A stretch of DNA of 64,000 nt from Flavobacterium sp. 90 (GCF_004339525.1 NZ_SMGE01000001.1:5704001-5768000), one strand, 5' to 3'. Shown: positions 1 through 8,035, counted from the stretch's first letter. The notes: generated by a model from the sequence alone, not told the origin. Numbers and translations: made by a program.

Positions 1-632
1 TAATATTCCAGCGGAATTTTTGACTTCGCAGTTAATTCTGTTTTATCATATTTACCAATCGCAAGCATTGCCAGATAAGAACTCATTGGCTTCTCCATTT
101 CGTATTGCCATTGCGTTACGTCTCCATTTGCTGTTTTTTCCTTTAAGACTCCGTTTGAGATAACCTGATATTCTTTATTGAAAGTAATTCCGAAATTAAA
201 AATCAGTTTTTCGTTGACATCATCAAAACTCGGAAACCAATTACTCGTATATCTTCCCTGTCCTTGTGTCCAAATCTGAACTTCTGAATTTTCTATATTG
301 ATAAAATACAAAGCTTGTTTTGGTTTTGCCCAATAATCAAAAGTCAATACATTTTTTCCTTTCTGAAAATTATCAATAAGTTGTAATTCTTTACCTGTAT
401 TTACAAAATTGACTTCTTTTTGATTGATTCGGATTTTTGTAAATTCCATGTTTTTTGCATCAATTTTAATCGTATCAATTGGTTTCAAAACCTCAAACTG
501 ATATTCTACTGAACCGGCAATTGTTTTGTCCGATGTGTTTAATTTCAATTGCGCATTAACCGATTTGAAATCGACAAATTGAGTTTGTTGTGCAAAAATG
601 AAAGTGGTAAAAAATAGAAGAATATATTTCAT
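1..632 (-). CDS. M1 family metallopeptidase (aminopeptidase N-like), 5' part only
   Basis: The reverse strand reads from ATG at 632 to the window edge without a stop, giving about 210 residues. It starts with a short signal peptide (MKYILLFFTTFIFAQQ), so the protein is exported. The stretch QIWTQGQGRYTSNWFPSFDD around residues 135-155 is the characteristic N-terminal domain sequence of M1 (gluzincin) aminopeptidases. The catalytic HExxH zinc motif would lie beyond the window and cannot be checked. Its role would be to remove N-terminal amino acids from peptides in the periplasm or at the surface. The gene begins only 6 nt after the stop of the RAYT transposase gene on the same strand, so its promoter must lie in or upstream of that gene. 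Confidence 0.85.
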   Translation of the reverse strand, partial: MKYILLFFTTFIFAQQTQFVDFKSVNAQLKLNTSDKTIAGSVEYQFEVLKPIDTIKIDAKNMEFTKIRINQKEVNFVNTGKELQLIDNFQKGKNVLTFDYWAKPKQALYFINIENSEVQIWTQGQGRYTSNWFPSFDDVNEKLIFNFGITFNKEYQVISNGVLKEKTANGDVTQWQYEMEKPMSSYLAMLAIGKYDKTELTAKSKIPLEY

Positions 633-638
633 TGACGG

Positions 639-1559
639 TTAAAGTTTTATAGAATCCATTTCCCAAAGTCTTGGGTTGGTTTTTATATAATTATAAATAA
701 TTTCAAATCTTTTGTGATTTCGAACAATATGATCGTGATAATTGGATTGCCATATAGATTCGATTCCATTAATTTGTTTGGTTGTTACCGATTTAAATGC
801 CGCAACAAATGAAGATATTGAATTGGGTTTTCGTGACAATGTTGTGCTCAATGGATTTTGGTTGTCGTTTTCAATTCTACCATTTTTGTTTTCGTTTTTA
901 CGATTCATATTACTGATTTCAATTCCATCACAATTATCATGTAGAGGCGCACGGCAGTGCGTCTCGGCAATGTTTGTTCCATTGTTTGTGTTTTTATTTG
1001 TCGATATACTGGACGGAGACGCACTGCTGTGCGCCTCTACGATATGCGATCCTACAATATCTGTGTCGACGTTATACGCATTTACTGTGTCTAATCGATT
1101 TTCATTCTCATTTCTAATTCCATCCCAATTATCACGTAGAGGCGCACAGCAGTGCGTCTCGGCAATGTTTGACTCAATCTTTGTTTCAATGTTTGTTTCA
1201 ATGTTTGTGTTTTCATTTGTCGATATACTGGACGGAGACGCACTGCTGTGCGCCTCTACGATATCTGTGTCGATTATGGGAATTTGATTATTTTGAATTT
1301 CAATTAATAAATGAATATGATTGGGCATAACAACCCAATTATGGAAAAACCAATTTTTGCGAATTTTTATTGATTTTAAAAGCTCTGTTTCGATTATTTG
1401 TCCACTCTCATTCAAGATCATTTTATCATTCTTAATAGATCCAAAAATACATTCTCTGTTTTTTGCAACTAATGTAATAAAGTAAATTGCTTCACTCGAA
1501 TAATCCCAATTTTTCAATCTTTTAGAATCAATTTTATATTTATCTTTAAATAATGTCAT
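639..1559 (-). CDS. REP-associated tyrosine transposase (RAYT, IS200-like HUH family) with internal REP-derived insertion
   Basis: This 306-residue protein has the Y1 transposase fold seen in RAYTs: an N-terminal WDYSSEAIYFITL segment, the HUH motif in VVMPNHIHLLIEI (His81, His83), and a C-terminal part with SISSFVAAFKSVTTKQIN, YHDHIVRN (274-281) and YIKTNP (291-296). RAYTs are usually 150-200 residues. The excess is a low-complexity Asn/Ser/Thr-rich insert at about 97-235. It is made of two related copies encoded by DNA carrying inverted REP-like palindromes. Known RAYTs bind and move REP sequences as single-stranded DNA. The reading frame is open throughout, so the gene may still be functional, but an insert of this size could disturb folding. 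Confidence 0.85.
   Translation of the reverse strand: MTLFKDKYKIDSKRLKNWDYSSEAIYFITLVAKNRECIFGSIKNDKMILNESGQIIETELLKSIKIRKNWFFHNWVVMPNHIHLLIEIQNNQIPIIDTDIVEAHSSASPSSISTNENTNIETNIETKIESNIAETHCCAPLRDNWDGIRNENENRLDTVNAYNVDTDIVGSHIVEAHSSASPSSISTNKNTNNGTNIAETHCRAPLHDNCDGIEISNMNRKNENKNGRIENDNQNPLSTTLSRKPNSISSFVAAFKSVTTKQINGIESIWQSNYHDHIVRNHKRFEIIYNYIKTNPRLWEMDSIKL
941..1259. repeat. Two tandem modules, each holding an inverted pair of 25-bp REP-like palindromes
   Basis: A 25-bp sequence starting GTAGAGGCGCAC and ending GTGCGTCTC occurs four times: 941-965 and 1136-1160 in one orientation, 1016-1040 and 1235-1259 in the other. Each copy is itself an imperfect hairpin (GAGGCGCAC, short loop, GTGCGTCTC). 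Neighbouring copies face each other, as in a REPIN. The two modules are 195 bp apart (65 codons), so the duplication keeps the transposase frame. Three near-identical 12-mers (TTTCAATGTTTG type, about 1177-1215) expand the second module. Confidence 0.85.
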
Positions 1560-1649
1560 TTTTTGGCGTGTAAGAAATCCAAAGTTACAAAGGTTTCGTC
1601 AACAAATCGAACGAAATTTGTAAGTTTACCAACAGAAAATTACATTATC

Positions 1650-2402
1650 GTGTCAATACCCAAAAAAGCCATATTTAACTGGAGCAGCGGAAAAGATTCT
1701 GCACTTGCTTTGTATAAAATTTTACAAAATCCTGATTTTAAAATCGAATGTTTATTGACGAGTGTCAACCAACAATTCCGGCGTATTTCGATGCATGGCG
1801 TTCGTGTTGAATTACTTGAAAAACAGGCAACAAGTATTGGTTTACCTTTGAAAATTCTGCAAATTCCCGAAATGCCAACAATGGAAGTTTACGAAAATGT
1901 AATGACCAAAACCTTAACAGAATTAAAAGAACAAGGTATAACACATTCAATTTTTGGAGATATTTTTCTGGAAGATTTACGAAAATACCGTGAAGATCAA
2001 TTGGCTAAAATAGGATTTGAAGGCGTTTTTCCAATCTGGAAAGTCCCGACTCACGACTTGATACAGGAATTTATTTCCTTAGGATTCAAAACTATTGTGG
2101 TTTGTGTAAACGAGCGTTATCTTGATAAAAGCTTCGTTGGACGCGTAATTGATCAGAGTTTCATAAATGATCTACCTGAAAATGTAGATGTTTGTGGTGA
2201 AAACGGCGAATTTCATACTTTTACTTTTGATGGGCCAATTTTTTCGGAACCTATAAACTTTGAAATCGGAGAAATCGTTTATCGAAAATATGAAAAACCA
2301 AAAACAGAAAATTCTTCAAATACTGCTTGCGACACCAATTCTACTGATGCTTTTGATTACGGATTTTGGTATTATGATTTGATTCCTAAAAACGAAAAAT
2401 AG
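1650..2402 (+). CDS. PP-loop ATPase, diphthine--ammonia ligase family (COG2102)
   Basis: The protein carries the PP-loop AIFNWSSGKDSALALYKIL near its N-terminus (SSGKDS at residues 12-17), which binds ATP for adenylation. The rest (FGDIFLEDLRKYRE, CVNERYLDKSFVGR, VCGENGEFHTFTFDGPIF) is typical of the COG2102 family. The eukaryotic and archaeal members amidate diphthine on EF2. Bacteria lack diphthamide, so the bacterial substrate is unknown. I chose GTG at 1650 because family members start just before this segment. The frame is open back to a TTG at 1563, but those 29 residues look unlike coding sequence. It is divergent from the RAYT gene and converges with the DUF1697 gene. Confidence 0.75.
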   Translation: MSIPKKAIFNWSSGKDSALALYKILQNPDFKIECLLTSVNQQFRRISMHGVRVELLEKQATSIGLPLKILQIPEMPTMEVYENVMTKTLTELKEQGITHSIFGDIFLEDLRKYREDQLAKIGFEGVFPIWKVPTHDLIQEFISLGFKTIVVCVNERYLDKSFVGRVIDQSFINDLPENVDVCGENGEFHTFTFDGPIFSEPINFEIGEIVYRKYEKPKTENSSNTACDTNSTDAFDYGFWYYDLIPKNEK

Positions 2403-2404
2403 CC

Positions 2405-2451
2405 AATTAGATAATGAGATAATTTATAGAGAGTTCTAGAATTATCTAATT
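2405..2451. terminator. Inverted repeat between convergent genes, possible bidirectional terminator
   Basis: AATTAGATAAT at 2405-2415 is exactly complementary to ATTATCTAATT at 2441-2451. It lies between the stop codons of two convergent genes. The stem is AT-rich, the loop is long, and there is no clear U-tract. Confidence 0.35.
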
Positions 2452-2992
2452 ACTCAGCGTACATATTCAACAAATTAGTCACCGTATTCCAGTTTCTAAT
2501 TGTTGCTGTAACGTTTAGTTTTTTCTCAATATATTTTTGATCAAATCTTGTTTTTCCAGCGCCAACAGCATATTTAATAAAGATTCTGTTGCCGTCAATA
2601 CTAGCTTCATCAGGTTTAAACTGACTTATTTTTAAATCGTTGATGTTTTCGCTTTTTAGAGAAATCGAAACAAAAGCGACATATAGTTTTTTAGTGTCAA
2701 CTTCTTTTTCTTTTAAAAACGGACTGTTTTTAAAACATAATTCTAAATCTTCTTTTGTGATCACAATCGTAGGAACTTCGTGTCCAAAAACTTTAAAAAT
2801 TTCCTGTTTGATCATAAAACCAACTTTCGACGCACTTTCTTCATCAGTATCTACAAAAACATTTCCGGATTGAAGATATGTTCTCACATTTTTAAAACCA
2901 ATATTTTCTAACATTGCTTTCAAAGCTTCCATTTTCATCATATTGTGTCCCGAAACGTTGATTCCTCTTAAAAGTGCTAAATGTGTTGTCAT
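2450..2992 (-). CDS. DUF1697 family protein
   Basis: This 180-residue protein has the full family signature: HLALLRGINVSGHNMMKMEAL at the start, then GFKNVRTYLQSGNVFVDTDE and the C-terminal RNWNTVTNLLNMY. No signal peptide or membrane segment is present, so it is cytoplasmic. DUF1697 proteins are common in Bacteroidota and Firmicutes and have no established biochemical role. The length is usual for the family and nothing is truncated. The gene stands alone, with terminator-like hairpins on both sides. Confidence 0.85.
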   Translation of the reverse strand: MTTHLALLRGINVSGHNMMKMEALKAMLENIGFKNVRTYLQSGNVFVDTDEESASKVGFMIKQEIFKVFGHEVPTIVITKEDLELCFKNSPFLKEKEVDTKKLYVAFVSISLKSENINDLKISQFKPDEASIDGNRIFIKYAVGAGKTRFDQKYIEKKLNVTATIRNWNTVTNLLNMYAE

Positions 2993-3013
2993 TTTATTTT
3001 TTTATTTAAAAAC

Positions 3014-3048
3014 AAAAAGTATTCAATTTTAAAAATTGAATACTTTTT
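3014..3048 (-). terminator. Rho-independent terminator of the lipoprotein gene
   Basis: A 16-bp stem (AAAAAGTATTCAATTT with its complement) has a 3-nt loop and is followed on the reverse strand by a T-rich tract. It lies directly after the lipoprotein gene. Confidence 0.7.
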
Positions 3049-3073
3049 TTATTCTTTAGCAAATTTACGATTT

Positions 3074-3487
3074 TTATTTCGTTTTCTCGTATGTTGACTC
3101 AGCATCACACATACGCCCGTCATTGTCCAGAAGACCTGCTTTAGTTATCGTTAAAGTTTCTATTAAACTATTCGAACAATTTAATATTAGCATGTTATCA
3201 GTAGGATAAGTTAATTTTAAATTTGTTCCTATTTCGTTAGCCGAGACTTCAAATGTCCCTGATGCTGTTGTGGTTACGTTTCCGTGAATTCTGGTTTTTG
3301 TAAAAGTTTTATCTCTGTTAAATTTATAAGACTCTCTAAAAACATACGGGTTATCAATATCTTTCGCATCAACGACATTAATCCAATTTCCATAATAATT
3401 ATAAACGACAGGCTTATCATCTGAATCATGAGACGAACAAGAAATAGCAACAAACAGTACTGTAAATAAAAGTGCGGTTATTTTCAT
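3074..3487 (-). CDS. Hypothetical lipoprotein
   Basis: The 137-residue product starts with a type II signal peptide: a short basic start, a hydrophobic stretch, then the lipobox VAISC with Cys17 as the lipidation site. The mature part has a GNWINV segment near residue 33 and alternating polar and hydrophobic stretches (SYKFNRDKTFTKTRI, TASGTFEVSANEIGTNLKLTY). This fits a small beta-rich fold such as the lipocalin-like proteins common in Flavobacterium. I do not recognise the family firmly. It has its own terminator and no evident operon partner. Confidence 0.7.
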   Translation of the reverse strand: MKITALLFTVLFVAISCSSHDSDDKPVVYNYYGNWINVVDAKDIDNPYVFRESYKFNRDKTFTKTRIHGNVTTTASGTFEVSANEIGTNLKLTYPTDNMLILNCSNSLIETLTITKAGLLDNDGRMCDAESTYEKTK

Positions 3488-3737
3488 TTTTAAAAAGTTT
3501 TTTTTTAAGGTTACTATTATTAAGATTTCACTTTCTTAAAATGGTTGCGTCCTAACTTACTAAATTTACGATATTTGTATTCAATAATTTATGGCAAACA
3601 ATAGATTTTCAAATTTCCCAATTAAAATCTATCTTCGCTTTTCTAAAAAGAACAGATTATAGAACATAGAATATAGATAAAATTATACTGCTTGTTACTA
3701 TAATCTAAAGTCTAAAATCAAAAATCTAAAATAATTA

Positions 3738-5846
3738 ATGTCCTATAATCTCCTTGAAACTCAAATCGAATACTTAAAAGGTGTTGGTCCAAGTCGTGGT
3801 CAATTGCTTCGTAAGGAATTGGGGATTCATAAATATGGGGATTTAGTTAATTTTTTTCCGAATAGATATATTGACAGAACTCGTTATTATAAGATAAACG
3901 AACTTCAAAATACGGGTTCAGAAGTTCAGATTATTGGGAAAATCATCAACATAAAAACGGTTGAATTTGCCAAAAACAAAAAACGTCTTGTAGCTACTTT
4001 CGTGGATGATACGGGACAAATGGACTTAAACTGGTTTCAGGGACATAAATGGGTTCGTGAAAGTTTAAAGCTGAATGAAGTGTGTGTGATTTTTGGAAAA
4101 TGTTCCCTTTACGGAAGTCAGTTTAGTATGGCGCATCCGGAAATTGAGTTGTTTAGCGAGCATGAAAAAAGTCTTCGTTCTGCCATGCAGCCTGTTTATC
4201 CTTCGACCGAAACTCTAGCAAACAGAGGAATTTCAAATCGAACGATTAACAAGATAATGGAGCAATTGTTTATTGAAACTCAAGCTTTATTCACAGAAAC
4301 ATTTCCACCTTATTTGATCGCTGAGCTAAATTTAATGTCCAAAAGAGCGGCATTATTCAACATACATTTTCCTAAAAGCACTGAGATTTTAGCAAAAGCC
4401 CAATTCCGACTTAAATTTGAAGAATTGTTCTTTATTCAGTTGCAATTAATTACCAAAAATCTGATCAGGAAACATAAAATAAAAGGGCATCCATTTTCAA
4501 AAGTGGGTGAATTTTTCGGTGAGTTTTATCAGAATCATTTGCCTTTTGAGCTTACAAATGCACAAAAGAGAGTTATCAAAGAAATCCGTTCAGATATGGG
4601 CAGTAATGCTCAAATGAACCGTTTATTGCAAGGTGATGTTGGTTCAGGAAAAACTATTGTGGCTTTTATGAGTATGCTTCTGGCAATGGATAATGGTTTT
4701 CAGGCTTGTTTAATGGCGCCGACAGAAATTCTCGCTAATCAACATTTTATTGGTTTGTCAGAATTAGCAGAAACCTTAAATATAAATATCAAAATACTTA
4801 CGGGTTCAACTAAAACTTCGGCTCGAAAAATCATTCACGAAGAACTTGAAAACGGAACTTTAAATATCTTAATTGGAACGCACGCTTTACTCGAAGACAA
4901 AGTAAAGTTCCTTAATCTGGGCTTGGCGGTAATCGATGAGCAACATAGATTTGGCGTAGAACAACGTTCTAAATTATGGAAGAAAAACGAGATTCCTCCA
5001 CACGTTTTGGTGATGACCGCCACCCCTATTCCGCGAACTTTGGCAATGAGTTTATACGGTGACCTGGATATTTCGGTAATTGATGAATTGCCACCTGGTC
5101 GAAAACCTATTCAAACTGTGCATCGTTTTGACAGTAATCGTTTGAAGGTTTGGAAATTTCTAAGAGATGAAATCGCTCTTGGAAGACAAATTTATATCGT
5201 TTATCCGTTGATTCAGGAATCAGAAAAAATGGATTACAAGGATTTAATGGACGGTTACGAAAGTATTTCTCGTGATTTTCCGTTGCCTCAATATTCGATT
5301 TCAATCTTACACGGAAAAATGAAACCCGCTGATAAAGATGCCGAAATGAAACGCTTTTCTGAAGGCAAAACCAATATAATGGTCGCAACAACTGTAATCG
5401 AAGTTGGTGTAAATGTGCCAAATGCGAGTGTAATGATTATCGAAAGTGCGGAACGTTTTGGATTGTCTCAGCTTCACCAATTACGAGGTCGTGTTGGTCG
5501 TGGCGCTGAACAGAGTTATTGTATCTTAATGACAAGCCACAAATTAAGTGCCGACAGCAAAACCCGAATGGAAACGATGGTTCAGACGAATGATGGTTTC
5601 GAAATTGCCGAAGTTGACCTAAAACTTCGTGGTCCCGGAGATTTAATGGGAACGCAACAAAGTGGTGTTTTAAACCTTCAAATTGCAGATATTGTCCGTG
5701 ATCGTGATATCCTGAGTCTTGCCCGAAATTATGCCATGAAAATTCTTAAAGAAGATGGTCCGCTGCAAAAACCGGAACACGCGGTTTTGAAAGCTGTATT
5801 TCTTGAGCTGACTAAAAAGAAAAGTATCTGGAATTATATTAGTTAA
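3738..5846 (+). CDS. recG: ATP-dependent DNA helicase RecG
   Basis: The 702-residue protein is full length for RecG, the SF2 helicase that remodels stalled forks and branch-migrates Holliday junctions. The N-terminal wedge/OB-fold region is at about 60-150 (LNWFQGHKW). Helicase motifs follow: Walker A GDVGSGKT at 299-306, DEQH box starting at residue 400, MTATPIPRT soon after, and QLRGRVGRG at about 580. The RecG C-terminal motif GPGDLMGTQQSG is present. The start ATG follows an A/T-rich leader made of short repeats of the CTAAAATCAAAAATCTAAAA kind. Confidence 0.97.
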   Translation: MSYNLLETQIEYLKGVGPSRGQLLRKELGIHKYGDLVNFFPNRYIDRTRYYKINELQNTGSEVQIIGKIINIKTVEFAKNKKRLVATFVDDTGQMDLNWFQGHKWVRESLKLNEVCVIFGKCSLYGSQFSMAHPEIELFSEHEKSLRSAMQPVYPSTETLANRGISNRTINKIMEQLFIETQALFTETFPPYLIAELNLMSKRAALFNIHFPKSTEILAKAQFRLKFEELFFIQLQLITKNLIRKHKIKGHPFSKVGEFFGEFYQNHLPFELTNAQKRVIKEIRSDMGSNAQMNRLLQGDVGSGKTIVAFMSMLLAMDNGFQACLMAPTEILANQHFIGLSELAETLNINIKILTGSTKTSARKIIHEELENGTLNILIGTHALLEDKVKFLNLGLAVIDEQHRFGVEQRSKLWKKNEIPPHVLVMTATPIPRTLAMSLYGDLDISVIDELPPGRKPIQTVHRFDSNRLKVWKFLRDEIALGRQIYIVYPLIQESEKMDYKDLMDGYESISRDFPLPQYSISILHGKMKPADKDAEMKRFSEGKTNIMVATTVIEVGVNVPNASVMIIESAERFGLSQLHQLRGRVGRGAEQSYCILMTSHKLSADSKTRMETMVQTNDGFEIAEVDLKLRGPGDLMGTQQSGVLNLQIADIVRDRDILSLARNYAMKILKEDGPLQKPEHAVLKAVFLELTKKKSIWNYIS

Positions 5847-5900
5847 TTCTTCTTAAGGTTCTGAGGGACTGAGGTTCTAAGGTACTAAGTTTTTTTTCAA

Positions 5901-5988
5901 TATTGTCATTTCGAAGAACGAGACCCGAGCGATAGCGAACAGACGGAGTAAATCTTCGCTAGAAACTCGACAAAGATTGGTGACAATA
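5901..5988. repeat. Short intergenic element with 8-bp terminal inverted repeats
   Basis: The 88-bp stretch starts with TATTGTCA and ends with TGACAATA, an exact 8-bp inverted pair. It contains the GAACGAGACCCGAGCGATAG and CTCGACAAAGATTGG type sequence that is scattered between genes of Flavobacterium genomes. It looks like a miniature non-autonomous repeat. No coding capacity is evident. Confidence 0.5.
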
Positions 5989-5991
5989 TAG

Positions 5992-6045
5992 AACGCGGAT
6001 GACGCGGATTCGCTTTGCGAAAACACAGATTAAAACGGATTTTCA
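5992..6045. repeat. Dispersed intergenic repeat (GCGGATTCGCTTTGCGAAAAC type), copy 1
   Basis: GCGGATTCGCTTTGCGAAAA followed by CAGATTAAAACGGATTTTCA resembles, in reverse orientation, the sequence at about 35,070-35,150. The core TTCGC..GCGAA is a small palindrome. Both copies lie in spacers without genes. Confidence 0.5.
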
Positions 6046-6114
6046 TCAGCTTAATATTTTCATTTTGAACGAGAAATGACAAACTATACGAAAATATTTT
6101 TATGAAAATAATTG

Positions 6115-6212
6115 ACCTAGCCCCGATAGAAGTGGAAATCCTTTTGTGGCGGTCCCGATAGCTATCGGGAGCCATAAAAGATTGAAACGGATAGCGGGAT
6201 TAGCTCCTAAAA
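6115..6212 (+). ncRNA. Structured RNA element resembling the Flavo-1 motif
   Basis: The sequence runs TAGCCCCGATAGAAG...ATCCTTTT...GGATAGCGGGATTAGCTCCTAAAA. This matches my memory of a conserved flavobacterial RNA motif (Flavo-1) found in spacers. Pairing can be seen directly: AGC with GCT and CCCG with CGGG as outer helices, ATCC with GGAT, then a 10-bp stem CTTTTGTGGC with GCCATAAAAG (one G-T pair). That stem is capped by an 18-nt perfect palindrome, TCCCGATAGCTATCGGGA (6153-6170). The function of the motif is unknown. The family name is from memory and was not checked by search. Confidence 0.55.
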
Positions 6213-6371
6213 AAATATACTTCACTGTGTCATACCCAAACTTATGTTTAGGATTCGAATATTCAATTACCATTTCTAAGGGTGATTCAGATTTGTTGGG
6301 GGTCAAATTTTAAATTTTGAATATTCTGTCTGATGCAATGAAGCATATTGTTAGAGTTAGTTGTTGTATTA

Positions 6372-6974
6372 TTATTTTTTGGGAGGTGCTTTCTTTTCAA
6401 ATAAACCATTGAACAAACCTTTACTTACTTTGTTTTTATCATCTTTTTTTGTTGCGATAAGATGATCTATATATTCCATATAAGTTTTCTTGCGTTCTTC
6501 GAGAAAACCCACAAGGTATTCTTCAGAAGCGTGAAGTCCACTTACTTCTTCAATATGCAGAAGTTTTTTGTACAAAGGCTCTATAAACTTTACGATAATA
6601 TCCTCAGGAACTGATTTTCTGGTTCCAAAGTATCCAACGATTTCTCCATCAGCATCAGCTATGATTTTAAAATCGGTGACAACCCAATAAAACCTTCCGG
6701 TTTTGGACATATTCTTGATAATCACATGAATATTTTGGCTTGACTTAATACTATCCCACAAGAATTTAAAAATAACTTTTGGCATATCAGGATGACGTAT
6801 AATATTATGAGGTTGTCCAACAAGCTCAAACTCATCATATCCTGATACATCTATAAAATCTTCATTGGCGTATAGAATCGTCCCTTTTGTATCTGTTTTA
6901 CTGAGTAATACTTTACTCTTATTCCAATCAACTTCGCGATCTGATGGAGTTGGACGGTTAGTTCTGGTATCCAT
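6372..6974 (-). CDS. Single PAS-domain sensory protein (Aer-like PAS)
   Basis: The 200-residue protein has one PAS domain at about residues 18-120. The segment TDTKGTILYANEDFIDVSGY, then LVGQPHNIIRHPDMPKVIFKFLWDSI, is the pattern of redox-sensing PAS domains of the Aer type. The C-terminal 80 residues are helical and charged, with no kinase, HTH or methyl-accepting domain. There is no signal peptide or membrane segment. It probably senses redox state or a small ligand and acts through protein contact. It is the last gene of a leftward group with a membrane sensor and a thioredoxin-fold protein, although about 200 bp separate it from the next gene. Confidence 0.8.
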   Translation of the reverse strand: MDTRTNRPTPSDREVDWNKSKVLLSKTDTKGTILYANEDFIDVSGYDEFELVGQPHNIIRHPDMPKVIFKFLWDSIKSSQNIHVIIKNMSKTGRFYWVVTDFKIIADADGEIVGYFGTRKSVPEDIIVKFIEPLYKKLLHIEEVSGLHASEEYLVGFLEERKKTYMEYIDHLIATKKDDKNKVSKGLFNGLFEKKAPPKK

Positions 6975-7180
6975 AATTTTTGTCTTTAAAATTAATATAC
7001 AGTTCGATTTCTGCGTATAAAATTCAATTCTTTTAAAGCGTTATTTTAATTAAGCTCTAGTTCTAAAATCATTAATATGCTTTTGCAATCAGCACATTGG
7101 ACTGGTCGATTAAAAATCATACTGACAAATAAAATAAAATAGATTTAATAGTTGATTTGGAAGTTGGTTTCTATTAAATT

Positions 7181-8035
7181 TTATCCCCTGCTGTTTGTTG
7201 ACTTAACATGAATATCGTTTACTAAATCGTCAATTTTTTTAGCACTTTCACGCATCATTTCTAAGTAACTAAGCAGTTTATCATTGTCAGTATGTCCTTT
7301 TGAAACATCGATAAGTTTTAAAACCGAATTTACAGGTAGTTTTAAATCTAAAGTTGTTCTGTGAATAAAATCATTATAGTCTTTTGTAGCACTTTGAGAG
7401 CTATATTTTGCAGATGCCAATTTGATGTTCTCTAATTCATATTCATCAGAAATTTTAGAAATATGATTTTGGCTGTGTTTCTTAAAATAATACGCCCAAT
7501 ATCCATTCATAAAAAATACAACTGCTGCTAAAACTACGTGAATTACAAAAGTTTCAAGATCGAAATTAACCTGCGAAAAATACAATTGTAAACCTTTTGG
7601 ATCACTGAAAACAAAATTTTGCATATAAGCCAAAGCTCCGTGATGCAATACCACCAATAATGTAAGCGGAATTTGAAGCTTCCAATTCTGATAAATAATT
7701 AAGATTGTACTTGCAATGAAAACCGTAAAATGCATCTCAAACAATCCGTGCATTTGATAGATATACTGCGCCATAAATATTGCTAAAACCACAGACAATA
7801 CATATTGGTAAAAAGTAGATCTTTTGACAAAAAACTTTGCCGAATAATACAGTAATAAATTCAAAGTACCAACGCCTACTCCTATTTCAAAAGTATCGTA
7901 TTTAAAGGCTAAGGCTATTCCAAAAAGGAAATAAGCGGCAAGAACATAGTTGATAATTGTATCTGATTTTTGTGTCATTGTAGACGTAAAATTGTACAGA
8001 TAATCTTGTTCATTCAAACTGGCTTTTGTTTTCAT
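7181..8035 (-). CDS. Membrane sensor protein with degenerate histidine-kinase-like tail
   Basis: The first 190 of 284 residues hold about six hydrophobic segments with a MHGLFEMHFTVFIA and LLVVLHHGALAY pattern. This is the kind of membrane sensor module found in front of chemoreceptors and GGDEF proteins. The cytoplasmic tail has FIHRTTLDLKLPVNSVLKL followed by LLSYLEMMRESAKKIDDLVNDI. It looks like a dimerisation helix pair of a histidine kinase, but the usual SHELRTPL box is degraded and no ATPase domain follows. It therefore probably does not phosphorylate anything itself. It may signal by contact with the neighbouring PAS protein; that is inference. Confidence 0.6.
   Translation of the reverse strand: MKTKASLNEQDYLYNFTSTMTQKSDTIINYVLAAYFLFGIALAFKYDTFEIGVGVGTLNLLLYYSAKFFVKRSTFYQYVLSVVLAIFMAQYIYQMHGLFEMHFTVFIASTILIIYQNWKLQIPLTLLVVLHHGALAYMQNFVFSDPKGLQLYFSQVNFDLETFVIHVVLAAVVFFMNGYWAYYFKKHSQNHISKISDEYELENIKLASAKYSSQSATKDYNDFIHRTTLDLKLPVNSVLKLIDVSKGHTDNDKLLSYLEMMRESAKKIDDLVNDIHVKSTNSRG

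Noticed and set aside
742..1287. Forward-strand open frame of 181 codons across the RAYT gene
   Set aside because: It is the complement of the REP-rich insert in the transposase gene; the product is repetitive and has no family features.
1563..1649. Longer PP-loop protein starting at TTG 1563
   Set aside because: The extra residues are unlike family N-termini; the fold begins just after GTG 1650.
5906..6306. Overlapping short reverse frames downstream of recG
   Set aside because: They cover the MITE-like element and the Flavo-1-like RNA; no protein signature.
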